Origin: Maribacter sp. 4G9
Lineage (GTDB): Bacteria > Bacteroidota > Bacteroidia > Flavobacteriales > Flavobacteriaceae
Length of the DNA stretch: 53,223 nucleotides
Assembly: GCF_002742265.1 (NCBI RefSeq)
Contig: NZ_MDGL01000054.1
Location: 1-53,223 of the forward strand
Direction of reading: 5' to 3'
Position 1 is the stretch's first letter. Each line of letters starts with the position of its first letter. Under the pieces are notes generated by a model. The model was not told the origin of the DNA. It saw only the letters and a list, made by a program, of their open reading frames with translations, and did not search any database. Shown piece after piece: positions 8,295 to 16,731 of this stretch. A program made the translations under genes and the position numbers.

Positions 8295-9173
8295 ATGAGC
8301 AAAGCATTTGAAAGATATCAAAGAAGAAAATTGATTTCGTCCTATTTCTCGGTCGTATTGAGTATTGCCTTGGTGTTGTTTCTATTGGGTATCCTAGGTC
8401 TTCTGGTACTGAACACCAAAAAAATGGCCGATCGTTCCAAGGAGCAGATTACTATTTCCGTGTTTTTAAAAGAGGATGCGAAGGATATGGAGGTAGAACA
8501 ATTGCAGAAAACCCTGGCTATGTCAGAATACACCAAGTCTGCCACCTATGTATCCAAAGAGGAGGCGGCCGCCCAACATAGTAAGGAGATAGGAGAGGAT
8601 TTTGTGGATTATTTGGGTTATAATCCGCTCAAGAATTCCATAGATGTTAAATTAAATGCCGATTTTGTCACCGCGGAGAAGGTTGCGGAAATCGCAGCCA
8701 CCCTTGAAGAAAAAAGCTATGTGGACGAGGTAAGCTATGACCGTGTATTAGTAAGTATGGTCGCCAAGAGCGTGGAAAAAATAGGGTTTTGGATTTTGGT
8801 CGCCAGTGCCATTTTTACCATAATCGCCGTTTTGTTGATCAACAGCTCCATACGACTATCCATTTATTCCAAACGCTTTATTATCAAGACCATGCAAATG
8901 GTAGGGGCGACCAAGAGTTTTATTCGCAAGCCATTTATCTGGCAGAACATAAAGTTGGGAATGTTGGGGGCCCTCATTGCACTTATTGCCATAGCGGGTG
9001 TCATCTATTATGTAAACACCAATTTTCAAGATCTGGGACTTTTGGAAGACCCTTTGATACTAGTGATTCTTTTAGTAGGTGTGTTTCTTTTGGGGATGAT
9101 TATTTCCTTGCTCAGCACCTACTTTGCCACCCAACGTTTCTTAAATCTCAGAACAGACGAATTATATTATTAA
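8295..9173 (+). CDS. ftsX: Cell division protein FtsX (permease-like)
   Basis: Inner-membrane partner of the ATPase FtsE, controlling cell-wall hydrolases at the septum. The start chosen is the ATG at 8295 (MSKAFERYQRRKLISSYFS), which matches the family N-terminus and gives 292 residues; an upstream in-frame extension to 8226 has no family resemblance. One membrane segment at about 21-43 is followed by a periplasmic domain (about 50-155) and then a block of three segments. The loop SKRFIIKTMQMVGATKSFIRKPF is the conserved cytoplasmic FtsX signature. ftsE is not adjacent. It heads a tight run with DUF3098, uppP and truB. Confidence 0.9.
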   Translation: MSKAFERYQRRKLISSYFSVVLSIALVLFLLGILGLLVLNTKKMADRSKEQITISVFLKEDAKDMEVEQLQKTLAMSEYTKSATYVSKEEAAAQHSKEIGEDFVDYLGYNPLKNSIDVKLNADFVTAEKVAEIAATLEEKSYVDEVSYDRVLVSMVAKSVEKIGFWILVASAIFTIIAVLLINSSIRLSIYSKRFIIKTMQMVGATKSFIRKPFIWQNIKLGMLGALIALIAIAGVIYYVNTNFQDLGLLEDPLILVILLVGVFLLGMIISLLSTYFATQRFLNLRTDELYY

Positions 9174-9182
9174 ATTTGCCCT

Positions 9183-9446
9183 ATGAGCAAAAAGGACAAA
9201 GTGGAACAGGCCCCAAGACGTGAATTTATTTTTCAGAAAAAGAATTACCTCTTCATGTTCATTGGCGTTGCGTTTTTAGCATTGGGATTTATTTTGATGA
9301 GTGGTGGGGGTAGCGATGACCCAAACGTTTTTAATCCGGAAATCTTTAATTTTAGAAGAATCCGTTTGGCACCTACCCTGGTCTTGATAGGACTAGGAAT
9401 AGAGGTCTACGCCATTTTATTGAATCCTCACAAAAAGAAAGACTAA
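9183..9446 (+). CDS. DUF3098 small membrane protein
   Basis: An 87-residue protein of the DUF3098 family. A basic N-terminus (MSKKDKVEQAPRREFIFQKK) is followed by two membrane segments (about 22-40 and 63-80) joined by a polar loop with SDDPNVFNPEIFNFRRI, and a Lys-rich tail. It starts 10 bp after ftsX and ends 1 bp before the uppP start, so the genes are co-transcribed. Function is unknown; its fixed place between ftsX and uppP suggests an envelope role. Confidence 0.88.
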   Translation: MSKKDKVEQAPRREFIFQKKNYLFMFIGVAFLALGFILMSGGGSDDPNVFNPEIFNFRRIRLAPTLVLIGLGIEVYAILLNPHKKKD

Positions 9447-9447
9447 T

Positions 9448-10245
9448 TTGGATATTTTAGACGCAATTATTCTCGGAATCGTTCAAGGGCTGACCGAGTT
9501 TCTACCCGTTTCCTCAAGCGGACATCTGGAATTGGGCAAGGCTATTTTGGGCGACAACTCCGTTCCCGAGGAAAGTCTATTATTTACCGTAGTATTACAT
9601 TTCGCCACGGCATTAAGTACCATAGTGGTGTTTAGAAAGGATGTTTGGGAAATCCTTAGAGGGTTATTTCAATTGAAATGGAACGAGGAAAGTCAATTCA
9701 CTGCGAAAATCATCGTTTCCATGTTACCCGCCGTTTTTGTGGGCCTCTTCTTTGAGAAGCAGCTGGAAGCCTTTTTTGGGGGCAATGTTATGTTCGTTGG
9801 TTTTATGTTGCTTATTACTGCCATCCTATTATATTTTGCCGATAAAGCAAAGGATACCGGTAAAAAGGTTGGCTTTGGTAGTGCGTTTATCATTGGAGTT
9901 TCCCAGGCCATCGCCATGTTGCCAGGAATTTCGCGGAGTGGAGCCACTATTTCTACCTCCGTACTCCTGGGCGTAGACAAATCAAAATCCGCCAGATTTT
10001 CCTTTTTGATGGTGGTGCCGCTGATATTCGGTAAAATTGCAAAGGACCTAATGGGTGGTGAACTCACATTTAACGGAGAAAACAATTTGGCTATGGGAGC
10101 AGGTTTTTTAGCCGCTTTTATTGCAGGATTGGCCGCATGTACCTGGATGATTCGCCTTGTTCGTAAAAGCAAACTTTCCTACTTCGCAATCTATTGCCTA
10201 ATTGTTGGACTTATTGCCATCATCTACGGACTGACGAATAGGTAA
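9448..10245 (+). CDS. uppP: Undecaprenyl-diphosphate phosphatase
   Basis: Dephosphorylates undecaprenyl diphosphate in the inner membrane, recycling the lipid carrier for peptidoglycan and O-antigen synthesis; it can also confer bacitracin tolerance. Family motifs are present: GLTEFLPVSSSGHLELG near the N-terminus and LPGISRSGATIS in the middle, carrying the catalytic Glu, Ser, His and Arg. The 265 residues with about eight hydrophobic segments fit the family. The start is a TTG at 9448, one base after the DUF3098 stop; no ATG is available that keeps the first conserved helix. Confidence 0.95.
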   Translation: MDILDAIILGIVQGLTEFLPVSSSGHLELGKAILGDNSVPEESLLFTVVLHFATALSTIVVFRKDVWEILRGLFQLKWNEESQFTAKIIVSMLPAVFVGLFFEKQLEAFFGGNVMFVGFMLLITAILLYFADKAKDTGKKVGFGSAFIIGVSQAIAMLPGISRSGATISTSVLLGVDKSKSARFSFLMVVPLIFGKIAKDLMGGELTFNGENNLAMGAGFLAAFIAGLAACTWMIRLVRKSKLSYFAIYCLIVGLIAIIYGLTNR

Positions 10246-10265
10246 TCCATAAAACAGAAACCGTA

Positions 10266-10964
10266 ATGGAAATCTTGACCAAGGAAGATTATTTAAATGG
10301 TCAGCTTATACTCATAGACAAGCCTTTGGGGTGGTCCTCCTTTCAGGCGGTGAACAAATTAAAATGGGCCATCCGGAAAAAATTCGGCCTTAAAAAAATC
10401 AAGATTGGCCATGCGGGTACCTTAGATCCCCTCGCCACCGGACTTTTAATAATCTGTACCGGGAAGTTTACCAAAAAAATTCAGGAATATCAGGGACAAT
10501 CCAAGGAATATACAGGCACAATCACATTGGGCAGTACGACGCCCTCCTATGATTTGGAAACCGAAATAAATGAAAGTTTCCCTACAGCCCATATTACCAA
10601 AGACCTAATCACTAGAACCACATCCCAATTTATAGGGGAGATCGAGCAGGCCCCTCCGGTTTTTTCGGCCATTAAAAAAGACGGAAAGCGCTTGTACGAA
10701 TATGCCAGGGAAGGGAAGGACGTTCCCATCCAAAAGAGAAAAGTGTTGATCCATTCCTTTGAAATAACGGATGTTCGATTGCCCGAAGTAGACTTTAGAA
10801 TCACCTGCAGCAAAGGAACTTATATACGTTCCATTGCCCACGATTTTGGAAAGGCCCTGGATTCGGGCGGGTATCTGTCCAAGCTCAGAAGAACCAAAAT
10901 AGGTGATTTTACCGTAAATATAGCGTTGGACCCATCGGTCTTATCGGAACGGATTTTGCAGTAA
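10266..10964 (+). CDS. truB: tRNA pseudouridine(55) synthase
   Basis: Converts U55 to pseudouridine in the T-loop of tRNAs. The motif GHAGTLDPLATGLL carries the catalytic Asp (residue 54). The KEYTGTI and RKV-type segments and GTYIRSIAHDFG near the C-terminus are also conserved. At 232 residues it lacks the longer C-terminal PUA extension of some bacterial enzymes, which is usual in this phylum. It starts 20 bp after uppP and ends the ftsX-DUF3098-uppP-truB run. A hairpin with arms TAGTAAAT / ATTTACTA (10985-11012) follows. Confidence 0.95.
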   Translation: MEILTKEDYLNGQLILIDKPLGWSSFQAVNKLKWAIRKKFGLKKIKIGHAGTLDPLATGLLIICTGKFTKKIQEYQGQSKEYTGTITLGSTTPSYDLETEINESFPTAHITKDLITRTTSQFIGEIEQAPPVFSAIKKDGKRLYEYAREGKDVPIQKRKVLIHSFEITDVRLPEVDFRITCSKGTYIRSIAHDFGKALDSGGYLSKLRRTKIGDFTVNIALDPSVLSERILQ

Positions 10965-11044
10965 CAGTTATATCGATGGATTTTTAGTAAATTCCCGTTC
11001 GTCGATTTACTATACTATTTTTAGAAAAAATCGGTTATATACAC

Positions 11045-11770
11045 ATGAATTTCAACAGACAACAATTATCCTTTTTGATTACCCTATTTTCCATGGGTAT
11101 CGTTGTCTTGACGTTATACAATATCCACTTGGGCGGCCAAGAGGAAGATGACGACGACTATGTGGTGGAAATGGTCTTGGAAGAACCCGAAGAACTTACA
11201 GAGGAAGAGCAGGAAATCCTTGAAGAACTTGCCAAGGCGGAAGCCATAAAAAGTCATATGGCCTTTAACGAAACTGCCAAACCCAGTGTTGGCAACCCGG
11301 AACCTTTGCAGACCTTGGAGGAAATTATGGAGGAAAGGGCCATGGAAAATAATGGGGAACTTGCCGAAAACCTTATGTCTGATGGGGATTTTGTAGAGAG
11401 GGTCAAGGAACTGGCAAAAAAAAGGGAGGAAAAAAAGCAAATGCTCGGTGAAAAGGAAGCAAAAAAGGAGGAATACACGAACTATCTGGCCGAAAGGCGA
11501 ACCTCCATTTCCTTCTCGTTGGTCGATAGAAATGGATACCGATTACCTCCACCAATATATACCTGTATAGAAGGCGGAAAAGTAGTTGTCAATATAGAGG
11601 TGAATAACCTAGGTCAAGTGACGGATGTCAGTTTCAATGAAAAAAGTTCCGGAACATCCAACGGCTGCCTTGTGGATAATGCTATTGCTTATGCTTATAA
11701 GGCGCAATTTAGCACTTCCGATAAACCAAGTCAAAAAGGCACGATTACGTATCTATTTCAAGGCAAGTAG
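11045..11770 (+). CDS. Membrane-anchored TonB-like protein with acidic coiled-coil region
   Basis: A 241-residue protein with one N-terminal membrane anchor (about 8-26), a very acidic stretch (about 33-67, with DDDDY and EEPEELTEEEQEIL), a charged helical region (about 112-150, KKREEKKQMLGEKEAKKEE) and a C-terminal folded domain (about 155-241). The last part (PPPIYTCIEGGKVVVNIEVNNLGQVTDV) looks like a TonB C-terminal domain. The proline-rich span of classical TonB is absent. It follows truB by 80 bp. The last 18 bp overlap the convergent thioredoxin-fold gene. A role as an energy transducer or envelope spacer is an inference. Confidence 0.7.
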   Translation: MNFNRQQLSFLITLFSMGIVVLTLYNIHLGGQEEDDDDYVVEMVLEEPEELTEEEQEILEELAKAEAIKSHMAFNETAKPSVGNPEPLQTLEEIMEERAMENNGELAENLMSDGDFVERVKELAKKREEKKQMLGEKEAKKEEYTNYLAERRTSISFSLVDRNGYRLPPPIYTCIEGGKVVVNIEVNNLGQVTDVSFNEKSSGTSNGCLVDNAIAYAYKAQFSTSDKPSQKGTITYLFQGK

Positions 11771-12382
11771 CAACAACAGATCCCCAAGGATACTCTGCCC
11801 CTTATCCTTATTATACCATATTTGAAGGCTTTCCCGGAACGCAGCGGTCAAGGCCCCATGTTGCATTTTAAAAGCTTCTACCAATTGGGTCGCTTGGGTA
11901 GAACGGGGGCCCCAGGTCCCTAAAATTCTATTGGTTTGAGGTTCAAGCTGCACGAGCTTGGGAATGGACCATGCACCGTTCGTTAAAAACCGTTGCATGA
12001 GTTCTGGATGTTCATCCCTTAAAATAATTTTCAACGCAATATTGGGGTTGATTTCTGTAATCTTTTGCATTACGGGCAGGGCGGGAGATGCGTCACCGCA
12101 CCAACTTTCTGTAAATACCAACCAATTCACTTCGTTGGAAAAAGATTTTATGGAAGCTATATCGGCTTCAGTAAATGTAAGGGTCTTGTCCCATCGCTGC
12201 ATTCTCCGTGCGTTCAACTTTGTATAATTTATATAGGCATCCGTAGGTGCTTCCCCAGTAGACTTTCCCTCATTCGCCATGGTTCTCACGAGGTCCGCAT
12301 ATTGTTGATAGGTAAAGGCTACCTCAAGGGCTTGAGCCAAGGATGTTTTCTCAGAAACTTTCATATGACTGTAAATTGACAT
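11753..12382 (-). CDS. Thioredoxin-fold protein lacking the CXXC pair
   Basis: A 209-residue cytoplasmic protein of the Thioredoxin_9-like family. The active-site region reads FTESWCGDASPALPVM: Cys95 is present but the second position of a CXXC motif is Ala, followed by Ser. The cis-Pro loop is conserved (GAWSIPKLV, Pro140). It therefore cannot form the usual CXXC disulfide within the motif, and a single-Cys redox or non-redox role is more likely. Met7 (12364) is an alternative start. It converges with the TonB-like gene and overlaps it by 18 bp. Confidence 0.72.
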   Translation of the reverse strand: MSIYSHMKVSEKTSLAQALEVAFTYQQYADLVRTMANEGKSTGEAPTDAYINYTKLNARRMQRWDKTLTFTEADIASIKSFSNEVNWLVFTESWCGDASPALPVMQKITEINPNIALKIILRDEHPELMQRFLTNGAWSIPKLVQLEPQTNRILGTWGPRSTQATQLVEAFKMQHGALTAAFRESLQIWYNKDKGQSILGDLLLLLALK

Positions 12383-12536
12383 GGAGTTTATTGGTTGGAA
12401 ATATACCGCAAACCTTACAATCCAATAAAATCATTTTAGGTAAATCATCTAAGAACAGGCCCAGAAGGCGTTCGTTGAATACATGTTTTAATGTCAAGAT
12501 AGGCCCATGGATATGGGGTACTTTGGCGGTAGCCAT

Positions 12537-12574
12537 AAAAAAAGGCTGGTCTTAAAAAAGAGTCAAGACCAGCC
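12537..12574 (-). terminator. Rho-independent terminator after the small secreted protein gene
   Basis: Perfect 10-bp arms GGCTGGTCTT (12544-12553) and AAGACCAGCC (12565-12574). On the minus strand the hairpin is followed by a run of seven T residues, placed 25 bp after the stop at 12599. Confidence 0.85.
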
Positions 12575-12598
12575 CAAACCAACCAAACCAAACAAAAC

Positions 12599-12967
12599 TC
12601 AAATACCCGAATAAGGGTTAAAATTCTTAGGCAAATAAAGGGAAGTATCAAAATCCAAAATAACTTCTTCTTCCTCTAATGGATTTAGCGAATCAAGGTT
12701 TAACTCCATTCCACAATAAGGGTCAAAATCAGGTGAAAGAAACAGATAGGGATCAAAACCTAAATCTACCTCATGTTCTACCTCATTCAAGGATAATCCC
12801 TCATTTAGAGTGAATTTGGGGGTGCTGCTTAGGTCATTACAGTCCATTAACTTGCATACCATGGAGCCCTCGCTAGTTATAAGTTCAATATTTTGATCCA
12901 CGTCTTTGGCATGGACCATCGAAAAAGTCACACACGAAATCAACAAAAAATAAAAATTATTCTTCAT
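12599..12967 (-). CDS. Small secreted protein with repeated F(D/N)PY motif
   Basis: A 122-residue protein with a clear signal peptide (MKNNFYFLLISCVTFSMVHA). The mature part is acidic and contains three copies of a short motif: DLGFDPYLFLSPDFDPYCGM and LPKNFNPYSGI, each with F(D/N)PY. I recognise this pattern from small flavobacterial exported proteins of unknown function. A -7 promoter element TATCTTTG lies at 12991-12998 on this strand, and a 17-bp palindrome at 13059-13075 matches one upstream of the TetR gene, so this gene may belong to the same regulon. It has its own terminator. Confidence 0.7.
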   Translation of the reverse strand: MKNNFYFLLISCVTFSMVHAKDVDQNIELITSEGSMVCKLMDCNDLSSTPKFTLNEGLSLNEVEHEVDLGFDPYLFLSPDFDPYCGMELNLDSLNPLEEEEVILDFDTSLYLPKNFNPYSGI

Positions 12968-13058
12968 AATATTTAATTAATAATATGGTGCAAAGATAAT
13001 GTCGAACGGACAGGTTTGAAGTATTTACTCTGTTAATTGGGTGTTAAACTTTCTTTTT

Positions 13059-13075
13059 TGATAGTATTACTATCA
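13059..13075. promoter_or_regulatory. Predicted TetR operator (downstream copy)
   Basis: The sequence TGATAGTATTACTATCA is a perfect palindrome with 8-bp arms around a central T. It overlaps the end of the YitT gene and lies about 60 bp upstream of the -7 element of the small secreted protein gene. It matches the palindrome at 19117-19133 at 14 of 17 positions. Confidence 0.55.
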
Positions 13076-13954
13076 TTTAATAGTCCTTTTCTTTATCATC
13101 CCTCCCCTCGTATCGTTTATTTTACTCATAACCACAAAGGCCTTAGGGTCGATTTTTGAGATTTCAATATTCAATTTTCTTATCTCCAATCTTGTAATGA
13201 CCGTAAAAAGCACATCATACTCATTGTGTACACCATTTTTTCCGTAGCCCCCTTTTGCCTGATAGATGGTTACTCCCCTTCCTAAAACGTTCGTAATCAT
13301 TTCCCGAAGCTCCTCACTGGAATCCGATATAATGGTTACGCCGGTATATTCCTCAATACCTTCTATTACAAAGTCCAGTGTCTTGGATGCCGCTAAATAC
13401 GTCAGCATCGAATACAGGGCGGATTCTACAGAAAGTAGATAGGCGGCTGCCAAAAAAACTAGGATGTTAATAAGTATAATAATATCACCTATGGTAGTTC
13501 CCAACTTTCTACTGAGATAAATGGCCAGGATTTCAGTACCGTCAAGAACGCCACCCCCACGGATTGATAGCCCTATTCCTGCCCCAAGAAAGAAACCGCC
13601 AAATACAGCAACCAAAAGTTTGTCCTGAGTAACTTCAGGAAAATCCAAGGTTACCAAAACCAGGGCCAAACCTATAATGGCCAAAGAAGTCTTGATGGTA
13701 AACTGCCTTCCTATGACCTTATATCCCAAAAAAATGAACGGAATGTTGACCAAAATGATCAGAACATATAAAGGTATTTCATAGACTTCTGCCATAAGCA
13801 GTGAAATACCTGTGGCACCTCCATCAATAAATTGGTTTGGCAAAAGGAAACTTTCCAGTCCAAAGGCTGCGGAGAGGATTCCACCTGCCAAAAAAAAAGT
13901 ATCCTTCATCAATAATTTTACATTGGGACCAATATTAAACGGAGATTGTGCCAT
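13073..13954 (-). CDS. YitT family membrane protein
   Basis: A 293-residue protein of the YitT family (DUF161 membrane domain followed by DUF2179). About six membrane segments fill residues 15-200, with the conserved GLESFLLPNQFIDGGATGISLL near the start. The cytoplasmic C-terminal domain (about 210-290) reads GVTIISDSSEELREMI and YDVLFTVITRLEIRKL. Function in this phylum is unknown. The gene follows the TolC-like gene by 11 bp and ends the TetR-ABC-HlyD-TolC run. The true N-terminus is uncertain; an ATG inside (MKDTFFLAGG) would also keep the membrane domain. Confidence 0.88.
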   Translation of the reverse strand: MAQSPFNIGPNVKLLMKDTFFLAGGILSAAFGLESFLLPNQFIDGGATGISLLMAEVYEIPLYVLIILVNIPFIFLGYKVIGRQFTIKTSLAIIGLALVLVTLDFPEVTQDKLLVAVFGGFFLGAGIGLSIRGGGVLDGTEILAIYLSRKLGTTIGDIIILINILVFLAAAYLLSVESALYSMLTYLAASKTLDFVIEGIEEYTGVTIISDSSEELREMITNVLGRGVTIYQAKGGYGKNGVHNEYDVLFTVITRLEIRKLNIEISKIDPKAFVVMSKINDTRGGMIKKRTIK

Positions 13955-13965
13955 GAAAAGAATCT

Positions 13966-15372
13966 TTAAAGGTTTTCAGGGTTTACCGCCAAACTATTGA
14001 AAAGCTTTGCCTTGGCCGTATAGTATTTGTTCTGTACGGCATTTTGTTTTAGCACAGCATCTATCAATTTGCTTTCCCTTGAATTGATAAGGAAAAGGGA
14101 ACTTTCCCCAAAACTGAACTTTCGCTCCTCGGCGGTCAACAGGCTTTGATAGTTCGTGACAATATCCTGTATAAGCTGGTTTTGATTATCAAATGAGTCC
14201 AACTCATTGTATATGGCTATTACCTTGTTTTGAATGGCCACTTCTGCATTGTCAAATTCGAATTGGGCATCTTGTAATTTGATTTTGGCCAATCTTAAGT
14301 CACCACGCTCCTTTCTTAGAAACAAAGGTAACTGAAAGGTTACCCCGCCTTTGTACTGATTTGTATCAAAGGAGTTGATAAATTCTGGTGTTTCCGTAAG
14401 AAAATTGTATTCAAGGTCGATGGTTGGTAGGAGCTTGTTCGTTTTCAATTGTTTATCCACCCGCAGTCCATCTACCTTAAAGCCAAGACTTTTCAATTTT
14501 GGATGGTTTTCCAATGAGAAACTGTCGAGGGGTTTGCCCAATATCTCAAAAGTCTGGTCTATCTCCATATCAAGATCCTCTTCTGGAATGACATTGGGTT
14601 GTAAGTTGACTGGTATATTGTCCCCCAACCATAAAAAGTTGGACAGTTCCATAGATTGGTTGACCAAGGTAACCTTTGCCTGCTCCAATTCCAGGGCCCT
14701 ATTTTGAACGGCAATTTTGGCCTCTACCGTATCAATGGCCGGTATATCTCCAGCAAGAGCACTCTTTTTGATTCCCACAAACCGAATTTGCGCGTTATCC
14801 AAAAAATTGGAGTACACCTTGCTGTCCCTGTAGGCCTGTAACCACTTAAAATAGGCTAGGGACGCATCGAAAAGGATTTGGTTGACCAGCAAATCACGGT
14901 CGGCCTTGCTTTGTTCCCTAAAAAACTTGGCCCGTTTAAGGGTCGCCATACGTTCGTTTATCCACGAACCACGTCCCAAAGACATCGCTACCCCGGCACT
15001 GTAGAGTCCATTTTCAGGAACGGATTCCTCCGGATTTAAAAATGCTCCGTCATTTTGTTCAAAGTTTCCCTTGAGTTCAATGCCGTACCAAGTGGGTATC
15101 TTAAAAGTAGCGTTTAAGCGGTCATAGTACTCCGTACCCTTAAAATCCTTTCGTTCGTAGTCCACATCCAACTTTGGGTCAAAACCGCCCCTAGCCTTTA
15201 AGAGATTGGCCTGTCCTGAACTCAAGGCCAATTCTGCCTGCTTGGCGATGGGATGGAACCTTTTGACATACCCAAGATATTCGTTGAACTTAAGGACCAA
15301 CGTATCGTTCTGCTGTCCATGCACCAAAAAACTACTACAAAAAAGTAGGCTTAGGATAAAATACTTGTTCAT
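13966..15372 (-). CDS. TolC-family outer membrane efflux protein
   Basis: A 468-residue outer membrane channel of the TolC family. The signal peptide is MNKYFILSLLFCSSFLVHGQ. Two repeated helical hairpin regions follow, with AELALSSGQANLLKARGGFDPKL near the N-terminus and a C-terminal repeat with FSFGESSLFLINSRE, a typical outer-membrane-efflux motif. It should connect to the HlyD-like adaptor encoded 2 bp upstream and to the inner-membrane ABC protein, forming a three-part exporter. Confidence 0.9.
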   Translation of the reverse strand: MNKYFILSLLFCSSFLVHGQQNDTLVLKFNEYLGYVKRFHPIAKQAELALSSGQANLLKARGGFDPKLDVDYERKDFKGTEYYDRLNATFKIPTWYGIELKGNFEQNDGAFLNPEESVPENGLYSAGVAMSLGRGSWINERMATLKRAKFFREQSKADRDLLVNQILFDASLAYFKWLQAYRDSKVYSNFLDNAQIRFVGIKKSALAGDIPAIDTVEAKIAVQNRALELEQAKVTLVNQSMELSNFLWLGDNIPVNLQPNVIPEEDLDMEIDQTFEILGKPLDSFSLENHPKLKSLGFKVDGLRVDKQLKTNKLLPTIDLEYNFLTETPEFINSFDTNQYKGGVTFQLPLFLRKERGDLRLAKIKLQDAQFEFDNAEVAIQNKVIAIYNELDSFDNQNQLIQDIVTNYQSLLTAEERKFSFGESSLFLINSRESKLIDAVLKQNAVQNKYYTAKAKLFNSLAVNPENL

Positions 15373-15374
15373 AT

Positions 15375-16727
15375 TTATTTTTTGACCGGTTCCCCTTGTG
15401 CTCCCTCAGGTTGGTAATAATTTGGAGGGAATCCATTTAACTGTCTCCATAGTTCAAACCAAATAGGAACATCCTCCAACAAGGCAATGGTTCTTGCACC
15501 AGAACCCACCCGGATGGCGTCTGGCCAAGGATGATCATCTTCGTCAGGAGCTACCAGAATACGATATTTTCCATTGGAACTTATAAAGGTTTCTATGGCA
15601 ACGACCGTACCGCCGTAGGTTCCATAGGATACATTGGGCCAGCCACTGAATACAATTACAGGCCAACCATCGAACTGAATCCTAATTTTTTCCCCTAAAT
15701 GAATCAACGGAAGGTCTATGGGTTCTACAAATGTCTCTACGGCTACATCGTAATCTGAAGGCATGATACCCACCAAGCGGTCACCCTCCTTAAAAGTCTC
15801 CCCAATTCCCGCCTGAATAGCCTTGTTTATAAAACCATTTTGCGGAGCCCGGATGTAATATAGATCGTTCCGTATTTCATAATTGGTCACTTCACTCTCC
15901 AACTTATTGACCTGTGCCTCAGAATCAAATTGATTGGACTGGGCAGTAAACATTTCGCTCTGGGCCTTGGATATCTTGTCTGTATACTCTGCCTGTACCC
16001 TGTTGATTTCAACCTCAGAATTGATTACCTCATTCTTGGCCGCCAAAAGTTTATTTTCCTGGGATATCAATTTTGCCTGACTTTCTTGAAGTTTCATTCG
16101 CTTCTCTTCAACATCGGTAACCGCCTTTAATCCTTCACTTTCCAGTTGTTGGGTACGATCAAACTGTCTTTGCGCTATTAAAATATTCGTCTTTGCCGCT
16201 TCCAGGTCGATACTATCGCTCTGAACCTTAAGTTTGGCCTGCAACAGCTTATTTTGGGCCTGTTGCAATTTGAGTCCCCGTTCCTTGACCAAGGCTTCGA
16301 TTTGTACATTGAGTGCCTTAACCTTTCCTTGGTATGAATTAACCGAGGCCTCTTTTGCCTTTAACTGATTGCCGGTTCTTTCCACCAATCTTGGGTCAAA
16401 ATATTCATTTTTAATTTCCGAAATAAACAGTATGGTATCCCCTTTTTTTACGTAGTCCCCCTCACGTACGAACCACTTCTCTATTTTACCAGGAATAGGG
16501 GATTGAATCGTTTGCGGGCGTTGATCGGGTGTTAAGGTCGTTACAGAACCTGTTCCCATAATATTCTGCGTCCAAGGCAAAAAAAGTATTATAACCCCAA
16601 TAATGGCAAAAGTCAAAAGGAATCTGTTGAAATGCTTATAGTGCCTTTGATGGAACACTTTTTGCACAGAAATAAAGTGCTCTATAGAAACACTTTTATT
16701 TAGTTTATTGTGTGAAATGTTCAACAT
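15375..16727 (-). CDS. HlyD-family periplasmic adaptor protein
   Basis: A 450-residue membrane-fusion protein. It has one membrane segment (about 37-56, LLTFAIIGVIILFLPWTQN), a lipoyl half-motif (IPGKIEKWFVREGDYVKKGDTILFIS, about 93-119) and a long coiled coil (about 135-290, rich in Gln, Lys and Glu). The second lipoyl half follows (RAPQNGFINKAIQAGIGETFKEGDRL), then a beta-barrel region. It links the ABC protein (4 bp upstream) to the TolC-like channel (2 bp downstream). Substrate unknown. Confidence 0.92.
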   Translation of the reverse strand: MLNISHNKLNKSVSIEHFISVQKVFHQRHYKHFNRFLLTFAIIGVIILFLPWTQNIMGTGSVTTLTPDQRPQTIQSPIPGKIEKWFVREGDYVKKGDTILFISEIKNEYFDPRLVERTGNQLKAKEASVNSYQGKVKALNVQIEALVKERGLKLQQAQNKLLQAKLKVQSDSIDLEAAKTNILIAQRQFDRTQQLESEGLKAVTDVEEKRMKLQESQAKLISQENKLLAAKNEVINSEVEINRVQAEYTDKISKAQSEMFTAQSNQFDSEAQVNKLESEVTNYEIRNDLYYIRAPQNGFINKAIQAGIGETFKEGDRLVGIMPSDYDVAVETFVEPIDLPLIHLGEKIRIQFDGWPVIVFSGWPNVSYGTYGGTVVAIETFISSNGKYRILVAPDEDDHPWPDAIRVGSGARTIALLEDVPIWFELWRQLNGFPPNYYQPEGAQGEPVKK

Positions 16728-16731
16728 AACC

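Noticed and set aside
13059-13075. Palindrome as terminator of the YitT gene
   Set aside because: The stem is AT-rich and overlaps the end of the gene without a clear following T run; the match to the TetR upstream palindrome makes an operator the better reading.
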